DNA of 64,000 bases from Paracoccaceae bacterium (GCA_021647745.1 JAKIUB010000001.1:186001-250000), one strand, 5' to 3'; shown: positions 1 through 9,918, numbered from the stretch's first letter. The notes: a model not told the origin generated them from the sequence alone. Numbers and translations: made by a program.

Positions 1-279
1 CTGTTGTTTAGCGTGGCGGCGGGGCTGGCGATGCTGGGGAGTGCGCGGTATTTCAACGCCAGGGTTAATGACGGCGCACTGCGGGTGATCGGGCTGACCA
101 GCATGGTTTATGTGCCGTTTGATATATTGAGTGACACGATATTGCGCAGCTCGGAGCGCTCGGACGCCTATAATCTGGCACAGCAATTCGGCGGCACGGC
201 CTGGCTGTGGGGCGGGGTTTGGCTGGTGATCAGCCTTGTGGTTATCTGGTGGGCCTTGCGCAAGGGCTTGCGGCTTTAG
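1..279 (+). CDS. M50-family metallopeptidase, C-terminal fragment (cut by window edge)
   Basis: The frame is open to base 1, so the 5' part, including the expected HExxH zinc motif, lies outside the window. The visible 92 codons hold two hydrophobic segments separated by a polar stretch with the phrase VIGLTSM and later FGGTAWLWGG. As I remember it, this matches the C-terminal membrane part of the single-domain M50 peptidases common in Rhodobacteraceae. The gene ends convergently with the 5-oxoprolinase gene, leaving about 50 bp with no obvious terminator. The family call is moderately sure because the catalytic half is not visible. Confidence 0.6.
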   Translation: MLFSVAAGLAMLGSARYFNARVNDGALRVIGLTSMVYVPFDILSDTILRSSERSDAYNLAQQFGGTAWLWGGVWLVISLVVIWWALRKGLRL

Positions 280-331
280 CCCTTTCAATGCGCAGCCCGG
301 GCAACAAGAATCGGGGTCTTGGCCGGCATAC

Positions 332-3300
332 CTATGGTGCGCCAAAGCCGCCGCCGCCCGGGGTTTCCAGCCAATAGGTATCACCTGCCTGCATTTCGCG
401 CTTATCCGCCGAGGCCAGCTCTTCAATGCTCCCATCGGCGCGCACAATACGAGTGCGCCCAAGCCCGCCAGCCGCGCCGCCCTCAAGCCCCGGCGGCGGG
501 GTGATGCGGTGGCCCGATAGCACCGCCACGGTCATCGGCTCCAGAAACCGTATCCGCCGCGTGGTGCCGTCGCCGCCATGAAACTTGCCTTTGCCGCCTG
601 AGCCTTTGCGGATGGAAAATTCCTCCAGCAGCACCGGATAGCGCCATTCCAGCACCTCGGGGTCGGTCAGGCGGGAATTGGTCATGTGGGTGTGGATGCC
701 GCTGGTGCCATGGTGCCCCGTGCCGTCATGGCGCCGCCCTGCGCCGGAGCCGCCGCAGATGGTTTCGTAATACTGGTATTTGTCATTGCCCCATGTGGTG
801 TTGTTCATGGTGGATTGCGAGGCCGCCTGCACACCGAGCGCCAGAAGCAGCGCCGAGGTGACCGCTTGGCTCGTTTCCACATTGCCCGCGATCACCGCCG
901 CCGGATATTGCGGTGACAGCATGGTGCCTGATGGCAATATCACCTTCAGCGGTTTCATCACGCCTTCGTTCATCGGGATGTTGTCATCCACCAGCAGCCG
1001 GAACACATAAAGCACTGCGGCTTTGGTGACCGGCTCCGGGGCATTATAATTGGTGGCGAGCTGGCCGGTGGTGCCGGTAAAATCAATGGTCGCGGTGCGG
1101 GCGGCTTTATCAACGCTAATCTTCAGCTTGATCTCGCGCGGCTGGCCGTCAAAATCCGGATCCATTTTATAGGTGTATTCGGCATTTTGCAGGGTGGTGA
1201 TTGCGCGGCGCACGCATTCCTCCGCGTTATCCTGCACATGTTTCATATAGGCCTGCACCATGGGCAGGCCAAAATGCTCCACCATTTTTCGCAACTCCTG
1301 CGCGCCTTTTTCACAAGACGCCACCTGTGCTTTGAGGTCGGCGATGTTGATATCCGGCGCCCGCACGGGGTATTTGGCTGAAAGCAGCAATTCGCGGGTT
1401 TCGGCCTCGCGAAAATGGCCCTGATCGACCAGTTTCCAGTTATCAATCAGCGCGCCTTCATCATGAATGCTGCGGCTGTCCGGCGGCATAGAACCCGGCG
1501 TCAGCCCGCCAACATCGGTGTGGTGGCCGCGCGCCGAGGTGTAAAACAGCACCTTGCCATCCTCATCAAAAACCGGCGTGACCACGGTGATATCCGGCAG
1601 GTGGGTGCCGCCATTATAGGGCGCGTTCAGCACATAAACATCATCCGGTTTCATCACCGGATTTTGGGCGATGATCGCCTGCACCGATGCCCCCATCGAG
1701 CCAAGATGCACCGGCATATGCGGGGCGTTGGCGATCAAGTCACCCTCTGCATCAAACACCGCGCAGCTAAAATCGAGGCGCTCTTTTATAGTTACCGAAG
1801 CGGCGGTATTTTCCAGCACCGCGCCCATTTGCTCGGCGATCGACATGTAAAGATTGTTGAATACTTCCAGCATCACCGGGTCGGCCTTGGTGCCGATGGC
1901 GTGGTTGCGGTTTATCGCCTGATAGCGCTGTAATTCCACATGGTTATGGGCGGTAATGCGCGCCCGCCAGCCCGGCTCGATAGCAATGGAGGTATGGGGT
2001 TCAACCAGCACCGCAGGGCCGGTAATGGTATCGCCCGGCTGCACGGCCTCGCGCTTGATAAACCGCGCATTGTGCCACGCCCCAGCAAGATAAACCGGAG
2101 CGGTGAGGGCGCTCTCGTAGCTTTCATCGCGGCTTAGCATTTTTAGCTCTGGCTCGGCCAGATCGGTGGTGCGGCCCACGGCCTCGACGCTGATATTTTC
2201 GATTACCAACGGGGTATCTCCGGAGGAAAAACCAAAGCGCGCCTTGTGGGCGGCTTCAAACTCACCCCGCATTTGCGCCTCGTCAGCAAAGGGGATCGGC
2301 AGGCTGGTATCGGTGCCTTTTACCTTCAGGTGCAAGGTCATGGTCAGTGAAATATCCACCTCGGGCACCCCTTGCGCCTCGACCTCGCCAAGCGCCTGCA
2401 CCCCAAGCCCGTCTAGCAGGCTGGCGGCTTCAAGGCGGGTTTTTGCGCCCAGATCGGCCTCCATCGCCTGCGCGCGGCTGGCGCGGATATCGGCCAAGCC
2501 CATGCCGTATGCCGAAAGCAGGGAGGCCATCGGGTGGATCAGGCAGGTTTTCATACCCAAGGTGTCGGCAATGGCGCAGGCGTGCTGCGCGCCAGCCCCG
2601 CCAAACACGCTCAGGCAATACTCGGTTACGTCATAGCCGCGCTGCACAGAGATTTTCTTGATCGCATTGGCCATGTTTTCCACCGCGATGCGCAAAAAAC
2701 CGTCGGCTACCTGCTCGGGCGATTGGCCGACTTTCTGGGCGAGGCTAGCAAAAGCGGCTTTTGTGGCGTCTACATCCAGCGGCTGGTCGGCCTCGGGGCC
2801 AAAAATGGCGGGGAAGAACTCGGGGCGCAATTTTCCGACCATTACATTGGCATCGGTCACGGCCAACACACCCCCACGGCCATAGCACACCGGCCCGGGG
2901 TTGGCCCCGGCGCTTTTTGGGCCGACCTGCATGCGCCCGCTTTCATAGCTCAGCAGGCTGCCGCCGCCCGCCGCCACGGTGTGGATATTCATCATCGGTG
3001 CGGTAATGCGCACACCCGCCACCTCGGTATTGAGCACCCGCTCGTATTCACCGGCAAAATGGCAGACATCGCTTGAGGTGCCGCCCATATCAAAGCCGAT
3101 AACCTTGTCTTTGCCGGCAATCTGGCTGGTGGCCACACAGCCCACAACCCCGCCCGCCGGGCCGGAGAGGATTGCATCCTTGCCCTGAAACGCCTGTGCG
3201 TCCGTCAGCCCGCCGGAGCTTTGCATGAACATCAGCTTGCCGGAGGTGTCACCCTCGAACGCCTCTGCGACGCGGTCGATATAGCGGCGCAAAATGGGCG

Positions 3301-3943
3301 TCAGGTAGGCGTCCACCACCGTGGTATCCCCGCGCGAGACCATCTTCATCAAGGGAGATACCTCGTGGCTGACGGAAACCTGCGTAAAGCCCACCTCGCG
3401 GGCAATTTCAGCCGCCCTGGCCTCGTGGGCGTGGTGGCGATAGCCATGCACAAACACAATCGCACAAGCCCGGATGCCACGCTTGAACGCCTGACGCAGC
3501 GCCGCGTCTAGGCCAGGCGCGTCGAGGGGGGTCTCGATGGCCCCCGAGGCGCGCACCCGCTCATCGGCTTCGATCACCTCGTCGTAAAGCATCTCGGGCA
3601 GCAGGATTTCGCGGTCAAACAGTTTTGGGCGGTTTTGGTAGGCAAGCCGTAGCTGATCTCCCAGCCCTTTGGTAATCACCAGCACCACCGGATCACCCTT
3701 GCGCTCAAGCAGCGCATTGGTGGCGACCGTGGTGCCCATTTTGACCGAGGCCACCATGTTGGCCGGTATTTTTGCGCTCGCTTCCAGCCCCAGAAAGCCG
3801 CGAATACCATGTAGGGCAGCGTCTTCGTATTGTTCGGGGTTTTCTGATAGCAGCTTGCGGGTATGCAGCGCGCCCAATGGATCCCGCGCCACAATATCGG
3901 TAAAGGTGCCGCCACGGTCTACCCAGAAATCCCACGCTGTCAT
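332..3943 (-). CDS. 5-oxoprolinase (ATP-hydrolysing), fused HyuA-HyuB type
   Basis: The 1203-aa product has the N-terminal HyuA/ATPase half (DRGGTFTDIV at about residues 9-18) and the HyuB half beginning near residue 690, with the family phrase GHHTDVGG near residue 810. Full-length fused 5-oxoprolinases hydrolyse 5-oxo-L-proline to glutamate with ATP; the same architecture also occurs in hydantoin-hydrolysing relatives, so the substrate is inferred. The ATG at 3943 is chosen over an upstream in-frame start because GGAGG lies 7 nt before it. The gene stands alone, with no transporter or partner subunit beside it. Length and both halves look intact. Confidence 0.88.
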   Translation of the reverse strand: MTAWDFWVDRGGTFTDIVARDPLGALHTRKLLSENPEQYEDAALHGIRGFLGLEASAKIPANMVASVKMGTTVATNALLERKGDPVVLVITKGLGDQLRLAYQNRPKLFDREILLPEMLYDEVIEADERVRASGAIETPLDAPGLDAALRQAFKRGIRACAIVFVHGYRHHAHEARAAEIAREVGFTQVSVSHEVSPLMKMVSRGDTTVVDAYLTPILRRYIDRVAEAFEGDTSGKLMFMQSSGGLTDAQAFQGKDAILSGPAGGVVGCVATSQIAGKDKVIGFDMGGTSSDVCHFAGEYERVLNTEVAGVRITAPMMNIHTVAAGGGSLLSYESGRMQVGPKSAGANPGPVCYGRGGVLAVTDANVMVGKLRPEFFPAIFGPEADQPLDVDATKAAFASLAQKVGQSPEQVADGFLRIAVENMANAIKKISVQRGYDVTEYCLSVFGGAGAQHACAIADTLGMKTCLIHPMASLLSAYGMGLADIRASRAQAMEADLGAKTRLEAASLLDGLGVQALGEVEAQGVPEVDISLTMTLHLKVKGTDTSLPIPFADEAQMRGEFEAAHKARFGFSSGDTPLVIENISVEAVGRTTDLAEPELKMLSRDESYESALTAPVYLAGAWHNARFIKREAVQPGDTITGPAVLVEPHTSIAIEPGWRARITAHNHVELQRYQAINRNHAIGTKADPVMLEVFNNLYMSIAEQMGAVLENTAASVTIKERLDFSCAVFDAEGDLIANAPHMPVHLGSMGASVQAIIAQNPVMKPDDVYVLNAPYNGGTHLPDITVVTPVFDEDGKVLFYTSARGHHTDVGGLTPGSMPPDSRSIHDEGALIDNWKLVDQGHFREAETRELLLSAKYPVRAPDINIADLKAQVASCEKGAQELRKMVEHFGLPMVQAYMKHVQDNAEECVRRAITTLQNAEYTYKMDPDFDGQPREIKLKISVDKAARTATIDFTGTTGQLATNYNAPEPVTKAAVLYVFRLLVDDNIPMNEGVMKPLKVILPSGTMLSPQYPAAVIAGNVETSQAVTSALLLALGVQAASQSTMNNTTWGNDKYQYYETICGGSGAGRRHDGTGHHGTSGIHTHMTNSRLTDPEVLEWRYPVLLEEFSIRKGSGGKGKFHGGDGTTRRIRFLEPMTVAVLSGHRITPPPGLEGGAAGGLGRTRIVRADGSIEELASADKREMQAGDTYWLETPGGGGFGAP

Positions 3944-4120
3944 TGCATCCTCCAAAGCTGTTTTATCTTGGTTAGGGCTTTGCGGGGCAGGGCGCAATAC
4001 CGCAATAATCTACTCGCGCAAAATACCGGCCTTCCGGTCTATCTGCCGATTTTGGCCGATCACGTTATCCTAACGTAAAATTGAAATCGCAAATGGCGGG
4101 CGCATGGCGTATAATGAACC

Positions 4121-4813
4121 ATGTCGATCTGGACCCGAATCTCTGACGCGCTTAAAGCCCTTGCCTCTGGCGAGGGGCTTTCCAACCTGTTTGACCAGCT
4201 GCGCACCCCGCCCGAGCGCTCGATAGGCTTTACTATTGCCATCATCGGGCTTGGCGCCAAAATGGCCAAGGCCGACGGGCAGGTGACCCGTGAAGAGGTG
4301 ATCGTATTTCGGCAAATCTTCCAGATTCCGCCCGAGGACGAGGCCCATGCCGCCAAGGTGTTTGATCTCGCGCGCCAAGACGTGGCGGGCTATGAGGCTT
4401 ATGCTGCCAAGATCGCCAAAATGTTCAAGAATGACCGCGAAATGCTGATCGATCTTTTGGAAGGGTTGATCCATATTGCGATGGCGGATGGTGAATATCA
4501 CCCCAAGGAAGATATGTTTTTAACCCGCGTTGCCGAGATTTTCGGACTGGAGTCACGGGTGTTTATGTGCCTGCGCGCCCGCCATGTGCCGGGTATGGTG
4601 CCGGACCCGTATTCGGTGCTCGGCATTGCGCCAAGCGCCAGCTATGACGAGCTAAAGGCGCGATACCGCGTGCTGGTGCGCTCCTCCCACCCTGATGTGA
4701 TGATCGCGCGCGGGTTGCCCGAAGAGGCGGTGCAGATCGCTACCAACCGCCTCGCCACCATCAATGCCGCGTGGGAGAATGTTCGTGCCGAGCGCCAACC
4801 CGAGCTGGCCTGA
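4121..4813 (+). CDS. DjlA/DjiA-like co-chaperone with TerB and J domains
   Basis: The 230-aa protein has a TerB-like helical domain (about residues 35-150, with acidic IAMADGEYHPKE typical of the fold) followed by a C-terminal J domain (about residues 163-225) that starts DPYSVLGI and carries the HPD tripeptide near residue 190. J domains stimulate Hsp70 (DnaK) ATPase. Unlike E. coli DjlA there is no N-terminal membrane anchor, so it is probably cytoplasmic. The end of its J domain overlaps the start of the next gene by about 29 bp in another frame, suggesting cotranscription. Confidence 0.85.
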   Translation: MSIWTRISDALKALASGEGLSNLFDQLRTPPERSIGFTIAIIGLGAKMAKADGQVTREEVIVFRQIFQIPPEDEAHAAKVFDLARQDVAGYEAYAAKIAKMFKNDREMLIDLLEGLIHIAMADGEYHPKEDMFLTRVAEIFGLESRVFMCLRARHVPGMVPDPYSVLGIAPSASYDELKARYRVLVRSSHPDVMIARGLPEEAVQIATNRLATINAAWENVRAERQPELA

Positions 4814-5876
4814 GCCGGAAGCAGGCCACCGCCTGCGCATCGCCACCTATAATATCGAGTGGTTCACCAATCTGTTTGGCGATCATGATGTGTTGCTGGA
4901 TGATAACGAGTGGTCAAGCCGCTATAAGGTAAAGCGGCGCGACCAGCTGATGGCGATTGCCAAGGTGCTGAAGGCGGTAGATGCGGATGCGATCATGGTG
5001 ATCGAGGCACCAGATACTGGTGGCGATCGCAATTCGGTGCGCGCCTTGCAAAGCTTTGCCGAGGCGTTCAACCTGCGCCAATCCCGCGCGCTCAGCGGCT
5101 TTGAAAGCCACACAAAGCAGGAAATCACCCTGATGTATGACCCTGACAAGGTAGAGGTCAGCCATGCCCCCGAGGGGCTGCGCGCCAATGGCCAGCAGGT
5201 GCTGCACGCCCCGCGCTTTGATAGCAAGTTCAGGGTCGAGAGGGCAGGGGAGGCTGAAATATATACCTTTTCCAAGCCACCGCTGGAGGTCGCGCTGACC
5301 CATAAGCCTAGCGGCAAGGCGCTGCGCCTTATCGGGGTGCATGCCAAATCCAAGGCCGTGCACGGTGAAAAGGGTGAGGTCCGCGCGCTGAAAATCGCCA
5401 TTGCCAATCGTGAAAAACAACTGGCGCAATGCACATGGCTTCGCCAGCGGGTTGAAGACCATCTGGCGCGGGGCGAGTCGCTGATTGTGCTGGGTGATTT
5501 CAATGATGGTCCCAAATACGAGGGCCACGAGAGCGGCTTTGCCTCCGAGTCGTGGTTTCGGCAATCCGGGGTCGAGGTGGTGCTGGGCAGCGAGACCAGC
5601 CCCCAAACCCACCTTAAAGACCCCAACGCCCGTTTGTGGCTGGACCCGATGCAGGGCTGGGCGCTTTCTTCGGCGCGATTTTATCACTCAAAATTGAAGT
5701 GGTATGTAAACACATTGCTTGATTATGTGATGCTGTCGCCCGATATTGCCCCCACCGCCAGCTGGCGCATTTACCACCCGTTTGATGACCCGGAGTGCTT
5801 CAAAAACCAGCCGCTGCAACAGGCGCTACTGACCGCCTCCGATCATTTTCCGGTTTGCGTTGACCTTATGCTTTAA
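4785..5876 (+). CDS. Endonuclease/exonuclease/phosphatase (EEP) family hydrolase
   Basis: The protein of about 363 aa begins with the EEP core motif (ATYNIEWF near residue 26, with the metal-binding Asn/Glu), has GDFND near residue 240 and ends with SDHFPV, the catalytic Asp-His pair of this Mg-dependent phosphoesterase fold. Members cut nucleic acids, inositol phosphates or sphingolipids, and nothing here fixes the substrate. No signal peptide is visible. The start is uncertain: GTG at 4785 has GGGAG 7 nt upstream, while an ATG at 4779 lies too close to that site. It overlaps the J-domain gene. Confidence 0.8.
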   Translation: MPSANPSWPEPEAGHRLRIATYNIEWFTNLFGDHDVLLDDNEWSSRYKVKRRDQLMAIAKVLKAVDADAIMVIEAPDTGGDRNSVRALQSFAEAFNLRQSRALSGFESHTKQEITLMYDPDKVEVSHAPEGLRANGQQVLHAPRFDSKFRVERAGEAEIYTFSKPPLEVALTHKPSGKALRLIGVHAKSKAVHGEKGEVRALKIAIANREKQLAQCTWLRQRVEDHLARGESLIVLGDFNDGPKYEGHESGFASESWFRQSGVEVVLGSETSPQTHLKDPNARLWLDPMQGWALSSARFYHSKLKWYVNTLLDYVMLSPDIAPTASWRIYHPFDDPECFKNQPLQQALLTASDHFPVCVDLML

Positions 5877-5914
5877 GCCGCCATATATTGCCCGATAACC
5901 AACTGGAGACCCCC

Positions 5915-7750
5915 ATGCTTATGCGCCCCTCTGCCATGCCTGACAGCCATTTTTCTGCCGCCGAGCCTTCGGGCGGTGTAACCTTGGGAGACCTGCCCAG
6001 CTGGGATCTCGATGATCTATACAGCGCGCCGGATTGCGCCGAAATCGGTGCGGATATTGACTGGCTGAAAGGTGAAACCACCGGTTTTGCCAGCGATTAC
6101 GAGGGCAAGCTGGCGTCGCTGGATGCGGCTGAAATGCTGCGGGTGGTTGAGCGCTACGAGGTGATGCAGGGCAAAATGGGCCGGATCATGTCTTATGCCG
6201 GCCTGCGCTATTATCAAAATACCTCGGATAGCGAGCGCGCCAAATTCATGTCCGATATGCAAGGTGCGATCACCGACCTCAGTAACCCGCTGGTGTTTTT
6301 CACGCTGGAAATGAACCGGATCGACGATGCGGTGCTGGAGGGATTGCTGGCGAAAAATCCTGCGCTCAATCGCTATAAGCCGGTGCTGGACCGGCTGCGC
6401 GCCATGAAGCCCTACCAGCTCTCCGACGAGCTGGAGAAATTTCTGCACGATACCTCGGTGGTTGGCGCCGCCGCATGGAACCGGCTGTTTGACGAAACCA
6501 TGGCGGGGCTGGTTTTTATTGTCGATGGCGAGGAAACCGGCCTTGAAGCCACGCTCAACCTGCTATCGGATAGCGACCGTGCGCGGCGCGAGGTCGGGGC
6601 CAGAGCGCTGGCCGAGGTGTTTATGAAAAACCTGCCGCTTTTTGCCCGCATCACCAATACGCTGGCCAAAGAAAAAGAGATCGAGGACCGTTGGCGCGGC
6701 TTGGAAACCCCGCAAAAATCCCGCCACCTCGCCAATGATGTAGAACCCGAGGTGGTGCAGGCCCTGCGCGATGCTGTGGTGGCGGCTTATCCCAAGCTTT
6801 CGCACCGCTATTATGCGCTCAAGGCCAAATGGCTGGGGCTGGAAAAACTTGAGATGTGGGACCGCAACGCGCCGCTGCCCGATGAAGAAGACCGGCTGGT
6901 GAGCTGGGATGAGGCCCGCGAGATCGTGATGGATGCCTATGAAGGGTTTGATCCGCGCCTGAGCAAAATTCTTACCCCGTTCTTTGAGCGCGGCTGGATT
7001 GATGCCGGGGTGAAGCCCGGCAAGGCACCCGGCGCCTTTGCCCATCCAACCGTTACCGATGTGCACCCTTATGTGATGCTCAACTACCTCGGCAAGCCGC
7101 GCGATGTAATGACATTGGCGCATGAGCTGGGCCACGGTGTGCATCAGGTTCTGGCTGCGGGGCAGGGCGAGCTTCTGGCCGACACCCCGCTAACGCTGGC
7201 CGAAACCGCCAGCGTTTTTGGCGAAATGCTGACCTTCCGCAAGCTGCTATCCGAGGCCCCCGACCAAGCCACCCGCAAGCGCCTGCTGGCGGGCAAGGTG
7301 GAGGATATGATCAACACGGTTGTACGCCAGATCGCCTTTTACGATTTTGAGTGTCGCTTGCATGCGGCGCGGGCAAAGGGCGAGCTAACCCCTGACCAGA
7401 TCAACGAAATCTGGATGGAAGTGCAGCATGAAAGCCTCGGCGAGGGCTTTAACTTCATGGAGGGCTACGAGAGCTTCTGGAGCTATATCCCGCATTTTAT
7501 CCATTCACCATTTTACGTTTACGCCTATGCGTTTGGCGATGGCTTGGTCAACGCGCTCTATGCGGTTTACGAGGAGGGCGATGCGGGCTTTCAGGATAAA
7601 TACCTCGAAATGCTCAAAGCCGGTGGTTCCAAACACCACAAAGAACTACTCGCCCCATTTGGCCTTGATGCCAGCGACCCCGCGTTTTGGGATAAGGGCC
7701 TAGGCATGATTTCAGCCATGATCGACGAGCTGGAAGCAATGGAAGGCTAA
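5915..7750 (+). CDS. pepF: M3-family oligoendopeptidase F
   Basis: The 611-aa zinc metallopeptidase has the HELGH (HExxH) motif near residues 403-407 in the phrase TLAHELGHGVHQ, followed by the downstream zinc-ligand Glu in LAETASVFGEM. The size fits PepF/oligoendopeptidase F, which degrades short peptides (roughly 7-17 residues) in the cytoplasm. The ATG at 5915 is preferred to an upstream TTG because GGAG lies 6 nt before it. It follows the EEP gene by 38 bp on the same strand and may share its transcript. The 3' end runs into an intergenic repeat shared with 49.5 kb. Confidence 0.92.
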   Translation: MLMRPSAMPDSHFSAAEPSGGVTLGDLPSWDLDDLYSAPDCAEIGADIDWLKGETTGFASDYEGKLASLDAAEMLRVVERYEVMQGKMGRIMSYAGLRYYQNTSDSERAKFMSDMQGAITDLSNPLVFFTLEMNRIDDAVLEGLLAKNPALNRYKPVLDRLRAMKPYQLSDELEKFLHDTSVVGAAAWNRLFDETMAGLVFIVDGEETGLEATLNLLSDSDRARREVGARALAEVFMKNLPLFARITNTLAKEKEIEDRWRGLETPQKSRHLANDVEPEVVQALRDAVVAAYPKLSHRYYALKAKWLGLEKLEMWDRNAPLPDEEDRLVSWDEAREIVMDAYEGFDPRLSKILTPFFERGWIDAGVKPGKAPGAFAHPTVTDVHPYVMLNYLGKPRDVMTLAHELGHGVHQVLAAGQGELLADTPLTLAETASVFGEMLTFRKLLSEAPDQATRKRLLAGKVEDMINTVVRQIAFYDFECRLHAARAKGELTPDQINEIWMEVQHESLGEGFNFMEGYESFWSYIPHFIHSPFYVYAYAFGDGLVNALYAVYEEGDAGFQDKYLEMLKAGGSKHHKELLAPFGLDASDPAFWDKGLGMISAMIDELEAMEG

Positions 7751-7755
7751 TCCGC

Positions 7756-7814
7756 ATTCTTCTTGCTCAAATACTCCGGGGGGTGAGCGCAGCGAGGGGG
7801 GCGCAGGGCCTTTG
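7756..7814 (+). repeat. Intergenic hairpin repeat, copy 1
   Basis: A segment starting TTCTTCTTGCTCAAATACTC and continuing with G-rich, then GCGCAGC and G-rich runs ending CCTTT. Its reverse complement reappears, with clear similarity by eye, at 49479-49540. Both copies sit between converging genes, so they may end transcription from both sides. I recall this AAATACTC plus G-run arrangement as a very common 3' intergenic motif in Rhodobacteraceae genomes; its role is not established to my knowledge. Confidence 0.55.
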
Positions 7815-7836
7815 CCACGCTTCCCGCGCCTCGCCG

Positions 7837-8769
7837 CTAATACCCAAAATGCCTGTTCACCCGAAACAAAAACGGCCTGCCGTTTTCACCCCGCACAATG
7901 TTTTTCGCGATTACTTGCGCCGCTGTTTCGGGCCGGGTTTCGGAGGCGATATGCGGGGTAACCGTTATATTGCTCTGCGCCCAATAGGGGTGGTCTTTTG
8001 GCAAGGGTTCGGTTGTAAAAACATCAAGCGTGGCATGGGCGATATGGCCCGAGGCAAGCGCGGCCAGAAGTGCGCTATCCTTAATCAGCGGTCCACGCCC
8101 GGGGTTGAGGATGCGCGCGCCTTTGGGGAGCTGCGCCAGTGTGTTCTCGTTTATAATGTGAAAGGTGGCATCTGTTTGGGGCAAGAGCAAAACCAGAATC
8201 TCGCTACGCTCCAGCAGAGGTTTCAACCCGCTGTCACCATAAAAGCAAGTGATATTATCCAGCTCTTTTTTGTTGCGCGACCAGCCCGCTACATCAAAGC
8301 CAAGGCAGTTTAGAGCCTGCGCGCTGGCCTGCCCCAGCTCGCCCAACCCCAAAATACCGATACATCGGTCCTTGGCCAGTGGCGGGGCGGAGCCTGTGCT
8401 CCATTTATGTTCGGGGTTGATGATATGGGCGTCCATGCCGAGGTGGTAGCGCAGCACATGGCCTGTTACCCATTCGGCCATGCCTTTGCGCAGCCCGTCA
8501 TCGACCATCCGGCACAGCGGCGCTTTCAGGGTTTTGTTGCCCACCATCCGCTCGACACCGGCCCACAGGCTCAGCACGGCCTTCAACCGGGTATAGGGGC
8601 TGAAATCCTGCACCGGACCAAGCGGGGAATAGACGATATAGTCAACCGTTTCAGGTGGTGCATTACGGGTGAATGTGGCGTTGACCCCGGCAGCGGCCAG
8701 CGCTTCGGGGATCAGGGTTTTGTAGGTTTCCCAGTTTTTACCGGTTCCGGAAAAAAGCACTGTGGTCAT
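7837..8769 (-). CDS. D-2-hydroxyacid dehydrogenase (glyoxylate/hydroxypyruvate reductase A-like)
   Basis: The 310-aa NAD(P)-dependent enzyme has the Rossmann motif GILGLGELG near residue 140 and the family's catalytic Arg (NPGRGPLI), Glu (DVFTTEPLP) and His (TPHIAS, near residue 273). Overall resemblance is to GhrA, which reduces glyoxylate and hydroxypyruvate, but substrate preference cannot be read from sequence. It starts 10 bp downstream of the stop of rodA on the same strand, so it may be the last gene of the mre-mrd transcript, though it has no evident link to cell-wall work. Confidence 0.85.
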   Translation of the reverse strand: MTTVLFSGTGKNWETYKTLIPEALAAAGVNATFTRNAPPETVDYIVYSPLGPVQDFSPYTRLKAVLSLWAGVERMVGNKTLKAPLCRMVDDGLRKGMAEWVTGHVLRYHLGMDAHIINPEHKWSTGSAPPLAKDRCIGILGLGELGQASAQALNCLGFDVAGWSRNKKELDNITCFYGDSGLKPLLERSEILVLLLPQTDATFHIINENTLAQLPKGARILNPGRGPLIKDSALLAALASGHIAHATLDVFTTEPLPKDHPYWAQSNITVTPHIASETRPETAAQVIAKNIVRGENGRPFLFRVNRHFGY

Positions 8770-8778
8770 TGGTTTATC

Positions 8779-9918
8779 CTATCGGGGCCGGTGGATATGC
8801 GCTGACTGGATCAGCCCGAAAGCCCCGAGCAACACCAGCATTGCCGAGCCACCATAAGACACCAGCGGCAGCGGCACGCCCACTACCGGAGCCAGCCCCA
8901 TCACCATCGCCATATTCAAGGCGAAGTAAAAGAAAAATGTTGCAGCCACCCCGCCGATTAACAAGGCACCAAAACGGTTTTTGTTTTTGATCGCGGCAGA
9001 GATCGCGAAAATCATGATCAGGGTGTAGAGAATAAGCAATATAGTGGTGCCGATATAGCCAAATTCCTCGGCGAGGGTCGTAAAAATAAAATCGGTCTGT
9101 TTTTCGGGCAAGAAATTAAGCCTTGATTGCGTGCCCTCCATAAACCCCCGCCCCGAAAGCCCGCCCGAGCCAAGCGCTATTTTGGATTGGGTGATATGAT
9201 AGCCTGCCCCCAGAGGATCAAGAGAGGGGTCAAGGAAGGTGTCTATCCGGCGGTATTGGTAATCCCTCAAGAACTGCCACGGGGTGCTGCGCAACATAAA
9301 TACCGACACAACCGCCCCGATGGCCGTGCTTATGGCTGCCGCGAAATACCAGTAACTGACCCCGGCAAGAAACATCACCACCCCGCCGCTCAGCACCAGC
9401 AAAATGGCGGTGCCAAGGTCTGGCTGCACCACCACCATCAATGAGGGCACCGCGATCAGCACCAGCGGGATCAGCACATAAAGTGGCTGCGATACCTTTT
9501 CGACCGGCAGCCAGTCGTAGTAGAGCGCCAACACCATCACCAGCGAGATCTTCATTAGCTCCGAGGGTTGGAGCTGGATAAAGCCGAGATCTATCCAGCG
9601 CTGTGCCCCCATGCCGACCGTGCCAAAAAAATTGACTGCCAGCAAAAGCAGCAGCCCGCCAAGATAAGCCAGCGAGGAGAATTGCCGCCAGAAATGCAGG
9701 GGGGTAAAGGCAATGAAAAACATCAGCACCATACCAAGGGCAAAGCGGGTCATTTGTGGGCGCGCCCAGCGGTTTATATCGCCGCCGGCCACCGAATACA
9801 GCATCAGAAAACCAAAGCCGGAAACTGCCACTACCAGCAAAACCAGAGGCCAGTTGATATAAAGGATTTTGCGCCAGCCGCGCGGAACCAGATGTGTGGC
9901 GGGGTCAAGAAAGCTCAT
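8779..9918 (-). CDS. rodA: Rod-shape peptidoglycan glycosyltransferase RodA
   Basis: This 379-aa SEDS-family membrane protein has about ten transmembrane segments and the family phrase GSGGLSGRGFMEGTQSRLNFLPE in the large periplasmic loop, plus a C-terminal VGVPLPLVSYGGSAML block. SEDS proteins polymerise lipid II into glycan strands. RodA works with its transpeptidase partner PBP2, encoded just upstream; the ATG overlaps the PBP2 stop in an ATGA, which indicates translational coupling. Together with mreBCD it forms the elongasome. Confidence 0.96.
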   Translation of the reverse strand: MSFLDPATHLVPRGWRKILYINWPLVLLVVAVSGFGFLMLYSVAGGDINRWARPQMTRFALGMVLMFFIAFTPLHFWRQFSSLAYLGGLLLLLAVNFFGTVGMGAQRWIDLGFIQLQPSELMKISLVMVLALYYDWLPVEKVSQPLYVLIPLVLIAVPSLMVVVQPDLGTAILLVLSGGVVMFLAGVSYWYFAAAISTAIGAVVSVFMLRSTPWQFLRDYQYRRIDTFLDPSLDPLGAGYHITQSKIALGSGGLSGRGFMEGTQSRLNFLPEKQTDFIFTTLAEEFGYIGTTILLILYTLIMIFAISAAIKNKNRFGALLIGGVAATFFFYFALNMAMVMGLAPVVGVPLPLVSYGGSAMLVLLGAFGLIQSAHIHRPR

